From an uncultured SAR86 cluster bacterium (GTDB lineage: Bacteria; Pseudomonadota; Gammaproteobacteria; Magnimaribacterales; Magnimaribacteraceae), in NCBI GenBank assembly GCA_902604855.1, contig CACLAF010000003.1, positions 89,211 to 153,210 of the forward strand: a stretch of DNA of 64,000 bases. Direction: 5' to 3'. The translations under genes and the position numbers were made by a program. Each line of letters starts with the position of its first letter. Position 1 is the stretch's first letter. Shown piece after piece: positions 35,501-45,153 of the stretch. Under the pieces are notes generated by a model. The model had not been told where the DNA came from, did no database searches, and was given only the letters and a program-made list of their open reading frames with translations.

Positions 35501-36866
35501 ATTCATACCATTGCTAATGTTTGGTGTTATCTGCTTAGTTTTACTAGCAGGGTTTCCTGTGGCCTTTTCATTAGCAGGAACTGCACTTATTTTTGCTGGA
35601 CTAGGAGTAATAACAGGAACCTTTGAAAGTGCTTTCTTAGGGGCAATTCCAAATAGGCTTTATGGAGATATGACAAATATGACTCTTGTGGCTGTTCCTT
35701 TATTTGTTTTCATGGGTGTTCTGCTAGAAAAATCAAATCTAGCTCAAGACTTATTGAGCAATATGGCAGAAGTTATTGGTGGGTTTAGAGGTAGTCTAGC
35801 TATCTCGGTCATATTCGTTGGAGCCTTAATAGCAGCAAGCACAGGAATAGTTGGTGCCACAGTTATAGCGATGGGACTGATTTCTTTGCCTATTATGTTG
35901 TCTAGAAACTATGATCCTAGTCTTTCTGCGGGAACTATCTGCGCTACAGGAACTCTGGGCCAAATCATTCCGCCTTCAATAGCATTAGTAATATTGGGAG
36001 ACGTTCTTTCGGCTGCTTATCAACAATCTCAGCTGAGTATTGGTAATTTCTCTGCAAGAACTGTTTCAGTAGGTGATCTGTTTATGGGAGCAATCATTCC
36101 CGGCTTTATTCTGGTATTTTGTTATGCAATTTATGTAATCATCAGAGCTTATCTTTCACCTAAGATGGCTCCATCACAAGAAGTAACGATAGTCTCTGGA
36201 AGGTGGAAAATATTACTGACATCTTTACTACCTCCATTTATCTTAATAACTTCTGTATTGGGATCTATTCTTTTAGGCATTGCTACTCCAACGGAAGCAG
36301 CTGGTGTTGGAGCTCTCGGAGCTATTTTACTTGCTGTCAGTAAAAGCAGTTTAACCAGGGCAAACCTTACGGAAGCTGTTGAAACTACTACCGAAATAAC
36401 TGCGATGGTTTTTATGATACTTTTAGGGTCTTCAATTTTCTCATTAGTTTTTAGAGGATTTGGAGGAGATGATCTTATAACCGGTATCTTTACAGAATTA
36501 CCGGGAGGAGCATTTGGTGCTGTATTAGTCGTTATGGTGATTATTTTTCTACTAGGTTTTATATTAGATTTTATTCAAATTACACTAGTTGTAGTTCCTA
36601 TTGTTGGACCAGCGTTGTTAATGCTAGGAGTTGATCCAATTTGGCTAGGAATAATGATCGCCATAAATCTTCAAACATCCTTTTTGACCCCGCCATTCGG
36701 TTTTGCTTTATTTTATTTAAGAGGTGTAGCACCAGATACTCTTGCAACAAAGGATATATATAGGGGAGTTATCCCTTTTATTCTGATTCAGCTTGGAGTT
36801 TTAATAGCTCTAGCTATTTTTCCGGACTTGGTAACCGCTCTTCCACAGGCAGTTTACGGAAATTAG
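35493..36866 (+). CDS. TRAP transporter large permease (DctM)
   Basis: A 457-residue membrane protein with about 12 helices. DctM features: LAGFPVAFSLAGTALIFAG near the N-terminus, VPLFVFMGVLLEKSNLAQDLL near residue 70, GLISLPIMLSRNYDPSLSAGTICATGTLGQIIPPSIALVILG near 130, and LGIATPTEAAGVGALGAILLA near 259. It forms the ion-coupled channel with DctQ. A large cytoplasmic or periplasmic insert around YQQSQLSIGNFSARTVSVGD is typical of the branch using TakP-type binding proteins. It ends 3 bases from the convergent lipA. Confidence 0.93.
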   Translation: MVEFIPLLMFGVICLVLLAGFPVAFSLAGTALIFAGLGVITGTFESAFLGAIPNRLYGDMTNMTLVAVPLFVFMGVLLEKSNLAQDLLSNMAEVIGGFRGSLAISVIFVGALIAASTGIVGATVIAMGLISLPIMLSRNYDPSLSAGTICATGTLGQIIPPSIALVILGDVLSAAYQQSQLSIGNFSARTVSVGDLFMGAIIPGFILVFCYAIYVIIRAYLSPKMAPSQEVTIVSGRWKILLTSLLPPFILITSVLGSILLGIATPTEAAGVGALGAILLAVSKSSLTRANLTEAVETTTEITAMVFMILLGSSIFSLVFRGFGGDDLITGIFTELPGGAFGAVLVVMVIIFLLGFILDFIQITLVVVPIVGPALLMLGVDPIWLGIMIAINLQTSFLTPPFGFALFYLRGVAPDTLATKDIYRGVIPFILIQLGVLIALAIFPDLVTALPQAVYGN

Positions 36867-36869
36867 TCT

Positions 36870-37820
36870 CTATACAAGATGAGCTATTCTATCGGCTCTA
36901 TAGGATGAACGTACCATTGGTCCAGAAGCAACTTCCAGAAAACCAATTTCAATCGCAATCTTTTTGAAATAATCGAATTCATCAGGCGTATACCACTTTT
37001 CAACTGGTAAGTGATTTATAGTAGGTCGCATATATTGACCAAGTGTGAGTACGTCTACTCCTGCTCTTTTTATATCTTCAAAAGCTATCAAGATCTCTTC
37101 TTCAGTCTCACCAAGTCCAAACATTAAACTTGTTTTTGTAATAATTTCTGGAGAGTGCAGCTTTGCAAAAGATAACACTTCTAAGGTTTGATCATATCCA
37201 GCCCTAGGATCACGTACACGTTTAGTCAATCTACTTACCGTTTCTAGATTTTGAGCAAATACTTCTAGATTGGAGTCTAAAAGTATTTCTATGGATTTCG
37301 TATTTCCTAAAAAATCTGGAACCAATGCTTCAATGATTACCTCTGGAGCCTTTTCTTTAATAGCTCGAATGGTATCGGAAAAGTGTCCAGCACCTCCGTC
37401 ACTTAAGTCGTCTCTGTTAACAGAAGTTAAAACTGCATATTTTAAATCCATATAAGCAATTGAATTAGCTACTTTTACAGGCTCATCTTTATCTAATTGC
37501 CCCTTGGGGTTTCCAGTGTCAACAGCACAAAATTTGCAAGCACGGGTACAAACAGAACCAAGCAACATAAAAGTTGCTGTGCCATGGCTCCAACATTCCT
37601 GGATGTTTGGGCACATTGCCTCTTCACAGACAGTATGGAGCTTCTTTTCGGAGACAATACTCTTTAGCTCTCTATATTTCTTTGAGTTTTGTAATTTTAC
37701 TCTCAGCCATGTAGGCTTTCTTTCGATCGGAATCAACTTATTTGAATTGGGTTTTATGCCATTCTTTACAGCAACCACACCATTTTCTTTAATAGTTTTA
37801 GTAGGTATTAAGTTTTCCAT
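36870..37820 (-). CDS. lipA: Lipoyl synthase
   Basis: A 316-residue radical-SAM enzyme that inserts two sulfurs into octanoyl groups on GcvH and 2-oxoacid dehydrogenases. The auxiliary cluster cysteines are in CEEAMCPNIQECW near residue 65 and the radical-SAM CxxxCxxC is CTRACKFCAVDTG near 91. KTSLMFGLGETEEEIL and LTLGQYMRPTINHLPVEKW are typical. The 5' end overlaps the stop of lipB by one base, forming a lipB-lipA operon. It sits between the membrane and binding-protein genes of the TRAP transporter. Confidence 0.97.
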   Translation of the reverse strand: MENLIPTKTIKENGVVAVKNGIKPNSNKLIPIERKPTWLRVKLQNSKKYRELKSIVSEKKLHTVCEEAMCPNIQECWSHGTATFMLLGSVCTRACKFCAVDTGNPKGQLDKDEPVKVANSIAYMDLKYAVLTSVNRDDLSDGGAGHFSDTIRAIKEKAPEVIIEALVPDFLGNTKSIEILLDSNLEVFAQNLETVSRLTKRVRDPRAGYDQTLEVLSFAKLHSPEIITKTSLMFGLGETEEEILIAFEDIKRAGVDVLTLGQYMRPTINHLPVEKWYTPDEFDYFKKIAIEIGFLEVASGPMVRSSYRADRIAHLV

Positions 37821-38434
37821 TATGCAGCCTCAGAATCATACTCTCTAAGTATGTTCACCAAGTCTTGTTTAATTGTCTTTATTGAGACTTCCGCTAGATC
37901 TTTAAGTTGCACGACCTCTAGGGAGTCAATTCCACAGGTAACTATTCCTTCAAAAGGTTTTAGGTCCATATCAATATTAAAACTTATGCCATGATAGCAA
38001 TAACCTTTTTTTATCTTGAGGCCTATTGAAGCTATTTTTTTTCCTTGAACATAGATACCAGGAGCACCAATTTTTCTTTTTGCATTTATTCCGTATTTAC
38101 TTAAGAGATCAATCATTACACCTTCAAGCTCACAAATTAATTTTTTTGGACCCCAGCCCAGCCTTCTTAAATTTAAGAGAAAGTAGATCATCAACTGTCC
38201 TGGACCGTGGTATGTTACCTGACCACCTCTATCTGTTCTTACTACAGGAATATTATTATTTTTAATAATATTTTTCTCTTCAGCAGCATGCCCGAGAGTA
38301 TAAACAGGATAATGCTCTACAAACCACAACTCATCTGGTTCATTTCCTGACTTTCGATTTATTGTGTCCTGCATTCGCTTCCAAGTATCTTGATACTTTT
38401 CCAAACCTATATCTCTAACTTCTAAATTCATCAA
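37820..38434 (-). CDS. lipB: Octanoyl-[ACP]:protein octanoyltransferase
   Basis: A 204-residue LipB that transfers octanoate from acyl carrier protein to the target lysine, the first step of lipoylation. It has WFVEHYPVYTLGHAAEEKNI near residue 43, RGGQVTYHGPGQLMIYFLLNLRRL near 69 and the catalytic lysine/cysteine region KIASIGLKIKKGYCYHGISFNID. The start may be the first or second ATG (38434 or 38431); either overlaps the end of dctP. lipA follows. Confidence 0.96.
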   Translation of the reverse strand: MMNLEVRDIGLEKYQDTWKRMQDTINRKSGNEPDELWFVEHYPVYTLGHAAEEKNIIKNNNIPVVRTDRGGQVTYHGPGQLMIYFLLNLRRLGWGPKKLICELEGVMIDLLSKYGINAKRKIGAPGIYVQGKKIASIGLKIKKGYCYHGISFNIDMDLKPFEGIVTCGIDSLEVVQLKDLAEVSIKTIKQDLVNILREYDSEAA

Positions 38435-39528
38435 TCCAATTCTCGTGTGTCTATGTATGCCTTCTCAGAAATCCTATGATAATTGATTACTTGTTCTTTG
38501 AACTCTGTATAAGATTTATATACCTTCTGCGCCATAGGATCATCTTTAATAAAATCTTCCATGACTTCGTCAGTTATTTTCTTCAATTCTACGAGGACAT
38601 TGTCTGGTAATTTTCTAAGATCAACATCATGCTTCTCAACAAGTTCTGTAAGAGCCTTATTATTTCTTGCAGTGTATTCATCGAGCATTTCTTGATTAGC
38701 TGATTTAGCAGCATATTTAATTATGGCCTTTAAATCATCTGGTAAAGAATTATAAGCTTCTTTATTTATTATAATTTCCATAGTTGAGCCTGGTTCATGC
38801 CATCCTGGGTAATAGTAATAATCAGCTACCTGATGGAAGCCGAAGGTCAAATCATTATATGGTCCAACCCACTCGGCAGCATCAACCACGCCTTGTTGCA
38901 AAGAAAGAAAAATTTCATTTCCCGGTAGAGTTACAGTTTCGGCACCTGCTCTAGTAAATACTTCACCGGCTAAACCGGGTATCCTCATCTTCAGACCCTC
39001 TAGGTCACTCAAAGAATTAATTTCTTTTTTAAACCAACCGGCCATCTGCACTCCAGAATTGCCTCCTGCTAATGGGATTAAATTAAAAGGCTCATAAGCT
39101 TCTTCCCAGAGCTCCATTCCTCCTCCGTAATGAAGCCAGCCATTCATTTCTTGAGCGGTAAGTCCAAAGGGAACTGCTGTAAAAAATTGCGAAGATTTTA
39201 CTTTTCCAGTCCAATAATAAGATGCTCCATGGCCAAGCTGAACGTTTCCTTGTGAAACGGCATCAAAGACTCCTAAAGCTGGCACGAATTCTCCAGCTCC
39301 GTAAACTTTTATTTGCATCCTTCCGCAAGTCATTTCATTTACATATTTAGAAAAATTTTCTGGTCCCATGCCTAGCCCAGGAAAATTTTTAGGCCAAGTA
39401 GTTACCATGGTCCATTTATAATTCTTTGTTCCATTTGAAAAACATCCTTGATCTTCAACAATGGATTCTTCTGAGTTCGAACAAGAAACCAGAACATAGA
39501 AAGTCCCTATAGCTAATAATCTTTTCAT
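38431..39528 (-). CDS. TRAP transporter substrate-binding lipoprotein (DctP, TakP-like)
   Basis: A 365-residue periplasmic binding protein with a lipobox (VLVSC near residue 16), so it is predicted to be membrane-anchored. KWTMVTTWPKNFPGLGMGPE, GHGASYYWTGKVKSSQFFTAVPFGLTA, GLKMRIPGLAGEVFTRAGA, AAEWVGPYNDLTFGFHQVADYYYYPGWHEPGS and the RxPG arginine place it in the TakP/TtLctP group, which binds 2-oxoacids or lactate. It should work with DctQM at 35000-36866, on the opposite strand beyond lipA/lipB. Its end overlaps the start of lipB. Confidence 0.9.
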   Translation of the reverse strand: MKRLLAIGTFYVLVSCSNSEESIVEDQGCFSNGTKNYKWTMVTTWPKNFPGLGMGPENFSKYVNEMTCGRMQIKVYGAGEFVPALGVFDAVSQGNVQLGHGASYYWTGKVKSSQFFTAVPFGLTAQEMNGWLHYGGGMELWEEAYEPFNLIPLAGGNSGVQMAGWFKKEINSLSDLEGLKMRIPGLAGEVFTRAGAETVTLPGNEIFLSLQQGVVDAAEWVGPYNDLTFGFHQVADYYYYPGWHEPGSTMEIIINKEAYNSLPDDLKAIIKYAAKSANQEMLDEYTARNNKALTELVEKHDVDLRKLPDNVLVELKKITDEVMEDFIKDDPMAQKVYKSYTEFKEQVINYHRISEKAYIDTRELD

Positions 39529-39543
39529 ATTAAGTGCCTTATT

Positions 39544-41715
39544 TTATATATTTTGCAGTTTAGCGTAAGCAACCATGAGCCATTTAGTTGTACTTGAATC
39601 AAAATTAACCTCTACTCTCGCATTGGTACCTTCGCCTTCGTAATTCAGAATCACGCCTTCTCCAAAAGCCTCATGAAGGACCCTTTGTCCTAATTTAAAG
39701 TTTGTATCCGGAACCTCTCCAGAAATTCTGCTTGAACTATTTTTTGAAGTTCTAGTAACATTGCCACCTGTACGAACCTCAACGGTTAGCTCATCAGGTA
39801 TCTCTCTTAAAAACCTTGAGGCAGGATTAAAATTTTCCGAGCCATATAAATTTCTCATTTCTGCATGAGTAACAAATAACTTTTCCATAGACCTAGTCAT
39901 ACCTACATAGCAAAGTCTTCTCTCTTCCTGTAACTGATTTGGGTCTTCTATAGATAATTTATGTGGAAAGAGCCCTTCTTCAAATCCTGTTATGAAAACC
40001 AGAGGAAATTCTAGCCCTTTGGCAGAATGCAGTGTCATAAGTTGTATGGCAGACTCATGTTCTGAAGCTTGAGTCTCTCCAGCATCTAGGGCGGCGTGAT
40101 CTATGAACATCTTTAAGGCACTCTCTTCTAGTTCATCAAAAGAATCAGGTTCAAAATCTCTGGCAGCACCTACTAACTCTGATAAGTTTTCAACTCTCGT
40201 CCTACCTTTTTCACCAGCTTCTTTCTTGTGATATTCGATAAGCCCACTTCTTTCAATGGCCATATCAACTATATCTCTGAGTTGTAAATCTCTTGTATCT
40301 GACTCAAGAGTATTGAAACTAGACATAAAACCTTGAATGGATTGAGCTGCTCTAGTTGTTAAGCCCTCGATGTCTATTAGTTCTTCACAAGCTTTCCATA
40401 GAGACATATTTTTTTCGGCTGCTTTAGCTCTAATTATATCTATGGTCTTAGCGCCTATGCCCCTTGGTGGAATATTGATAACCCTTTCAAAAGCTGCGTC
40501 ATCTTCTCTACCGTATAAGAGTCTTAAATAACTCATAGCATTCTTGATTTCTGCTCTTTCATAAAATCTCAAACCGCCATAAATCTTGTAAGGTAAAGAT
40601 TCTCTTAAAATTGCCTCTTCAAGTACTCTGGATTGTGCATTGGATCTGTAAAGGATCGCAACTTCATCAAGACTTCTTCCTTGGTTTACCCAATTCTGTA
40701 TGCTGCCGACAACATACCTAGCTTCATCATCTTCGTTGTAAGCTGAATATATAGAAATTGGCTCACCTTCTTTCTGATCAGTCCAAAGTTCCTTTCCCAT
40801 TCTTCCTTGATTATTTTTTATGACTGCATTTGCAGCATTCAAAATAACTGAGGTTGACCTATAGTTTTGCTCTAGTCTAATTATTTCAGTATTTTTGTAA
40901 TCAGTTGTAAATCTATTTATATTTTCACTTTTTGCACCTCTCCAACCATAGATTGATTGGTCATCATCTCCTACAGACATAAAGCATGCGCCTCCATCAG
41001 CTAAAAGTCTCAAAAACTGATATTGGACTTCATTAGTATCTTGAAATTCATCTACTAATATATGGCTAAACCTTCTTTGATAGTGCTTCAAGACCTCTTC
41101 ATCACTTTTGAGTAATATATAAACTCTAAGCAGCAATTCTCCAAAATCTACTAAACTTTCTCTCTCGCATAGCTCTTCATAAACCTTATATACTTCGGCC
41201 ATCTTTTCAGCGAAATAGTCATCTGCCACTTCTACATCTTTTGATCTCCTACATTCATCTTTTTGCTTATTTATAAACCATTGAATCTGCCGTGGAGGCC
41301 ACTTGGTATCATCTAATCCCATTGACTTAACTACTCTCTTAATTACCCTGTATTGATCCTCTGAGTCCAGAATCGCAAATTCCTTTCTGAGACCAGCTTC
41401 CTCCCAATGAGTCCTTAATAATCGATGCGAGATTCCATGAAAAGTTCCACACCAAAAATTTCCCATCTCTTCTTGAACAATGTCTTCAATTCTTCCACGC
41501 ATCTCTCTAGAAGCTTTATTGGTAAAAGTAACAGTTAAAATTGAATGAGGATTTATATTTTCAGCTTTAATAAGCCACGCTACTCGATGAGCGATAACTC
41601 TTGTTTTTCCTGAGCCTGCACCTGCAAGAACGAGTAAATTTTTAGATTCAGAGGTTACTGCATTCCTTTGGGGTTCATTTAAACTTTCGAAGATTTCTGA
41701 TACATCCACCTGCAT
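39544..41715 (-). CDS. uvrD: DNA helicase II UvrD
   Basis: A 723-residue superfamily 1A helicase that unwinds in nucleotide excision and mismatch repair. Walker A is LAGAGSGKTRVIAHRVAW; motif Ia TFTNKASREMRGRI; Walker B ILVDEFQDTNEVQYQF; motif III GDDDQSIYGWRGA; motif IV LEQNYRSTSVIL; motif V VALYRSN-like VAILYRSNAQSRV; motif VI LMTLHSAKGLEFPLVFITG with CYVGMTRSMEKLF. The length is close to the 720-residue E. coli protein. The C-terminal domain (LGQRVLHEAFGEGVIL) is the RNA polymerase-interacting Tudor-like region. Confidence 0.96.
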   Translation of the reverse strand: MQVDVSEIFESLNEPQRNAVTSESKNLLVLAGAGSGKTRVIAHRVAWLIKAENINPHSILTVTFTNKASREMRGRIEDIVQEEMGNFWCGTFHGISHRLLRTHWEEAGLRKEFAILDSEDQYRVIKRVVKSMGLDDTKWPPRQIQWFINKQKDECRRSKDVEVADDYFAEKMAEVYKVYEELCERESLVDFGELLLRVYILLKSDEEVLKHYQRRFSHILVDEFQDTNEVQYQFLRLLADGGACFMSVGDDDQSIYGWRGAKSENINRFTTDYKNTEIIRLEQNYRSTSVILNAANAVIKNNQGRMGKELWTDQKEGEPISIYSAYNEDDEARYVVGSIQNWVNQGRSLDEVAILYRSNAQSRVLEEAILRESLPYKIYGGLRFYERAEIKNAMSYLRLLYGREDDAAFERVINIPPRGIGAKTIDIIRAKAAEKNMSLWKACEELIDIEGLTTRAAQSIQGFMSSFNTLESDTRDLQLRDIVDMAIERSGLIEYHKKEAGEKGRTRVENLSELVGAARDFEPDSFDELEESALKMFIDHAALDAGETQASEHESAIQLMTLHSAKGLEFPLVFITGFEEGLFPHKLSIEDPNQLQEERRLCYVGMTRSMEKLFVTHAEMRNLYGSENFNPASRFLREIPDELTVEVRTGGNVTRTSKNSSSRISGEVPDTNFKLGQRVLHEAFGEGVILNYEGEGTNARVEVNFDSSTTKWLMVAYAKLQNI

Positions 41716-41834
41716 ATTCTAACTAAGAATCGTTTTTCAATCTTGAGATATTCGGTCTAAATAAGAAAAAAATCGTTCCATTTAATTTTTTTAAAGCACC
41801 TATGAATATCATATTCTTTAGGTATCATTGACCT

Positions 41835-42248
41835 ATGGAAAATACAGAAAAATTCTTTGAAACTTATTGTGATTTTGTAACAAAAGTAACCAGTGATCCG
41901 AGCTTAAAAATAGAAGACTTAAAAAAGTCTTTAGATAATATTCAGGATAATTCACCTATTGACACCCCTCGTTTACTTACTGCTGCTCTTGGTCTGGGAA
42001 GTGAGACAGGAGAATTTGTAGAAATAGTCAAAAAAATGATTCTGCAAGGTAAGCCGGCTGATCAAGATAATATCTTTCATATGAAAAGAGAATTGGGAGA
42101 TGTGATGTGGTATTGGGTTACAGCCTGTATGGCTCTAGAGCTTGATCCAGTCGAAGTGATTTCAGAAAATCAAAAGAAACTTGAGGCTCGGTATGGAGAA
42201 CAGTTCACCATAAACCAGAGTGAAGTAAGAGCGAAGGGAGATTTATAG
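41835..42248 (+). CDS. MazG-like nucleotide pyrophosphohydrolase
   Basis: A 137-residue all-helical protein of the MazG/NTP-PPase superfamily. The metal-binding pattern is GSETGEFVEIVKKM near residue 55 followed by KRELGDVMWYWVTACMALEL near 86, i.e. ExxE and ExxD pairs. Such enzymes hydrolyse canonical or damaged (d)NTPs, giving house-cleaning or alarmone control. The substrate is unknown here. The stop codon directly abuts the convergent hemA gene. Confidence 0.8.
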   Translation: MENTEKFFETYCDFVTKVTSDPSLKIEDLKKSLDNIQDNSPIDTPRLLTAALGLGSETGEFVEIVKKMILQGKPADQDNIFHMKRELGDVMWYWVTACMALELDPVEVISENQKKLEARYGEQFTINQSEVRAKGDL

Positions 42249-43499
42249 CTAGTAGATTCTTGAAACTGCTGTATTTTCTGCTTCTGTAGGCTCTGCCCTT
42301 TTTAAATCCATAGATTTCCATACATCATCTAAAGCATTCAAAAAATGGTCTATATCACTAGCTTCGTGTCGAGGCGTGATAGTGACTCTAAACCTTTCAT
42401 CACCTTTTGGAACGGTAGGATGGAAAACAGGTTGAATGTATATTCCGTGTTTTTCAATTAAAAGATTAGCCGCACCTTTACATAACCTAGGATCATATAA
42501 ATGTATTGGGATAATGTGACTATCATTTTCAAGAAAAGGAATTTCAAGATCTCTCAAGCCCAATCTTATTCGGTCTGAATTAAGTCTAATATTGTCCCTT
42601 AGATGTTCAGATTCCATTGCAATTTTGATACTAGTTATTGAAGCGGCAGCTATCGAAGGATTCATAGAAGAAGTAAAAATAAATCCAGGAGCAAAGCTTC
42701 TAATATAGTCAATAATGTCAGAATTAGCTGCGACATAACCACCCATTTGGCCAAATGATTTAGACAAAGTGCCGTTGATAATATCTATATCTTCTTCGAG
42801 TCCTTTTTCAGCAGTAATGCCTCTACCTTCAGGTCCATAAAGTCCAACTGAGTGGACCTCATCTAGGTAAGTTAATGCATCATACTTCTTGGCAAGTTCA
42901 ATAATCTTTTGAAGAGGAGAACGGAGACCTTCCATAGAATATAGAGATTCAAATACAATTATTTTTGGTGTATTTGCATTAGCTGTCTTTAAAAGTTCTT
43001 CCAAATGCTCAGTATCATTGTGCCTAAAGACATGACATTCAACATTCGCATTCTTTATACCTTGTATTAAAGAGGCGTGGTTAAGCTCATCAGAAAAGAC
43101 TTCAACGCCCTCAAGATTTTTACAAAGTGTCCAAAGAGTGGACTGGTTGGCAGTGTAGGCTGAAGGAAAAAGTAATGCTGATTCTTTTCTGTGCAGATCT
43201 GCTAAAAGTTGTTCAAGGTCAACATGGTATGTGGAAGTCCCAGATATATTTCGTGTTCCACCAGATCCTGTGCCTAGTTCGTTTATTACGTCCACGGATG
43301 TTTTGGTAACCTCTGGGTGTTGGCTAAGGTTCAGGTAGTCATTGCTGCACCAAACTTCAACTTCTCTTTCCTGTCCTTCGAATCTCTCAGTGGCTTTAGG
43401 AAAGCTAGATTTATTCCTATTTATAGCTCTAAACTTTCTGTAGAGGCCTTGAGATTTTAATGATATTAGTTCGTCTGAGAAGAATTTTTTATAGTTCAT
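42249..43499 (-). CDS. hemA: 5-aminolevulinate synthase (C4/Shemin pathway)
   Basis: A 416-residue alpha-oxoamine synthase: glycine plus succinyl-CoA to 5-aminolevulinate, the first heme precursor. The PLP lysine is K247 in [15 protein letters not shown], and the specific [53 protein letters not shown] and [14 protein letters not shown] segments match ALAS rather than KBL or BioF. Gammaproteobacteria normally make ALA from glutamyl-tRNA, so this is unusual. It is divergent from the hemC/D gene across a 108-base spacer. Confidence 0.93.
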   Translation of the reverse strand: MNYKKFFSDELISLKSQGLYRKFRAINRNKSSFPKATERFEGQEREVEVWCSNDYLNLSQHPEVTKTSVDVINELGTGSGGTRNISGTSTYHVDLEQLLADLHRKESALLFPSAYTANQSTLWTLCKNLEGVEVFSDELNHASLIQGIKNANVECHVFRHNDTEHLEELLKTANANTPKIIVFESLYSMEGLRSPLQKIIELAKKYDALTYLDEVHSVGLYGPEGRGITAEKGLEEDIDIINGTLSKSFGQMGGYVAANSDIIDYIRSFAPGFIFTSSMNPSIAAASITSIKIAMESEHLRDNIRLNSDRIRLGLRDLEIPFLENDSHIIPIHLYDPRLCKGAANLLIEKHGIYIQPVFHPTVPKGDERFRVTITPRHEASDIDHFLNALDDVWKSMDLKRAEPTEAENTAVSRIY

Positions 43500-43607
43500 G
43501 AATTAATTACTAAGAAAAGTTAATATAATTATGGTTGACGCGAATTGCATTGTAATTGAAATCTTTAGTGCGAAACTAATTAAGAATAATTCTCATTTAA
43601 ACCTATT

Positions 43608-45104
43608 TTGAAAGCCTTAAAAATAGCATCTAGGAAAAGTCCTCTAGCAAGGATTCAAGCATTGCTTGTAGCTGAAAGAATATCAAAATCTTTCCCCGAT
43701 ATTGAGATATTACATCTTTATAAAAGTACTCTAGGTGATGAAGATTTGACTACTCCATTAAATAAGATGCCTGATATCGGAGTGTTTACAAATGATATAA
43801 GGAATGATCTCCTCAATAAAGTTGCGGATATTGCTGTGCATTCATGGAAAGATTTGCCAGTAGATCTAGAAGAAGGCACAGAGATAATTGGTACGCTTGA
43901 AAGAGCAGATATGAGAGATATGCTCTTTTTAAAGAAAGATAGTATCGGTAAAAATGATCTCACTATCCTGAGCTCTTCGCCAAGGAGAGAAAAGAACCTA
44001 TCCACCTTCTTGCCATCAGCATTACCGTTTAAGTCAAAGATAAAATTTAAAGACGTCAGGGGTAATATTCATACTAGACTAACAAAGTTGATTGAAGGGG
44101 ATGATGATGGTTTGGTTGTAGCTAAAGCAGCCATTGATAGATTCATGCAAAACAAAAGTGGTGAATTTGAGAAAGATAAAAATTCTCTTCTTGATGTCCA
44201 AAAAAATCTAGAGTGGATGGTGCTTCCTTTATCTCAAAACCCTTGCGCAGCTGCGCAGGGCGCTCTCGCAATCGAAGCCCGCCAGGATGATGAAGCAGTT
44301 AAAGAAATTATTGCTACTATTTCAAATCAAGAATCTTTTAATTCGGTTGAAATCGAAAGAACCATATTGAAATCATATGGTGGCGGATGTCATCAAAAAA
44401 TAGGTGTTAGTCATGAAATCTTAGAAGCAGGTAAGCTAATCACAATAAGAGGTGAGACTGAAGCAGGTGAAGATCTATCGGAAAGATCACTTAGCAATAG
44501 TGTAGAAGATTATTTTGACTCTTTAAATCATACAAATTATTTCCCCAAAAATAGAGATGAGCAAAGGTTTTTCGAAAGAAAACCAATTCTTGATTCTATT
44601 GAAGTCTTGAAAAAAGTTAAGAATAAGGGAATTTACGTCAGTAGATCAAATGCCATAGAAAGCACTGACTTGATAGATGATTCTAATATCATCTGGACTA
44701 GCGGCATTGATACTTGGAAATCTTTAGCCAAAAAAGGGTATTGGGTTAACGGCACTTCAGATAGTCTTGGCGAAAAAAACTCTCCAGAGGAAAGTATATT
44801 CAAAGAGGTTAGTTGGTTAAAACTATCTCATAAAGATAATTTAAATGAAGCAAAATCGGTATTATCTACATACGAATTAAATCCTCTCGACGTTTCTGAA
44901 AGGCTTTTAGAATGTGATTACTTCTATTGGATGAGTGCAAGCTCATTTAAGTTAGCAATAAAAAAATACCCCGAACTTAAAGAGCGAAATCACGCTTGTG
45001 GACTTGGAAAGACTTTCGAGCTGATAAAAGAAATAGTACCGAACGTTTCTGCGTTTCTAGACTTTGATAGCTGGAATGAAGCCATAAGAAACAAGATAAA
45101 ATAA
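43608..45104 (+). CDS. hemC: Hydroxymethylbilane synthase with C-terminal HemD-like domain
   Basis: A 498-residue protein. Residues 1-315 are HemC: LKIASRKSPLARIQALLVAE, the catalytic Asp82 in IAVHSWKDLP, the RGNIHTRL segment and the dipyrromethane-binding Cys261 in SYGGGCHQKIGV. The remaining ~175 residues (about 325-498) are not part of normal HemC; they carry WTSGIDTWKSLAKKGYWVNG and FYWMSASSFKLAIKKYPEL with CGLGKTFELIKEI, resembling uroporphyrinogen-III synthase in a shortened form. The start is TTG at 43608. It begins the plus-strand hem run hemC/D-hemB-hemE-hemF-hemJ. HemC is certain; the HemD-like part is a moderate call. Confidence 0.9.
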   Translation: MKALKIASRKSPLARIQALLVAERISKSFPDIEILHLYKSTLGDEDLTTPLNKMPDIGVFTNDIRNDLLNKVADIAVHSWKDLPVDLEEGTEIIGTLERADMRDMLFLKKDSIGKNDLTILSSSPRREKNLSTFLPSALPFKSKIKFKDVRGNIHTRLTKLIEGDDDGLVVAKAAIDRFMQNKSGEFEKDKNSLLDVQKNLEWMVLPLSQNPCAAAQGALAIEARQDDEAVKEIIATISNQESFNSVEIERTILKSYGGGCHQKIGVSHEILEAGKLITIRGETEAGEDLSERSLSNSVEDYFDSLNHTNYFPKNRDEQRFFERKPILDSIEVLKKVKNKGIYVSRSNAIESTDLIDDSNIIWTSGIDTWKSLAKKGYWVNGTSDSLGEKNSPEESIFKEVSWLKLSHKDNLNEAKSVLSTYELNPLDVSERLLECDYFYWMSASSFKLAIKKYPELKERNHACGLGKTFELIKEIVPNVSAFLDFDSWNEAIRNKIK

Positions 45105-45153
45105 TATAGCTCTTTTGCCTAAGGTATAATGTAAGCATCTTTTTTCAATTAGT

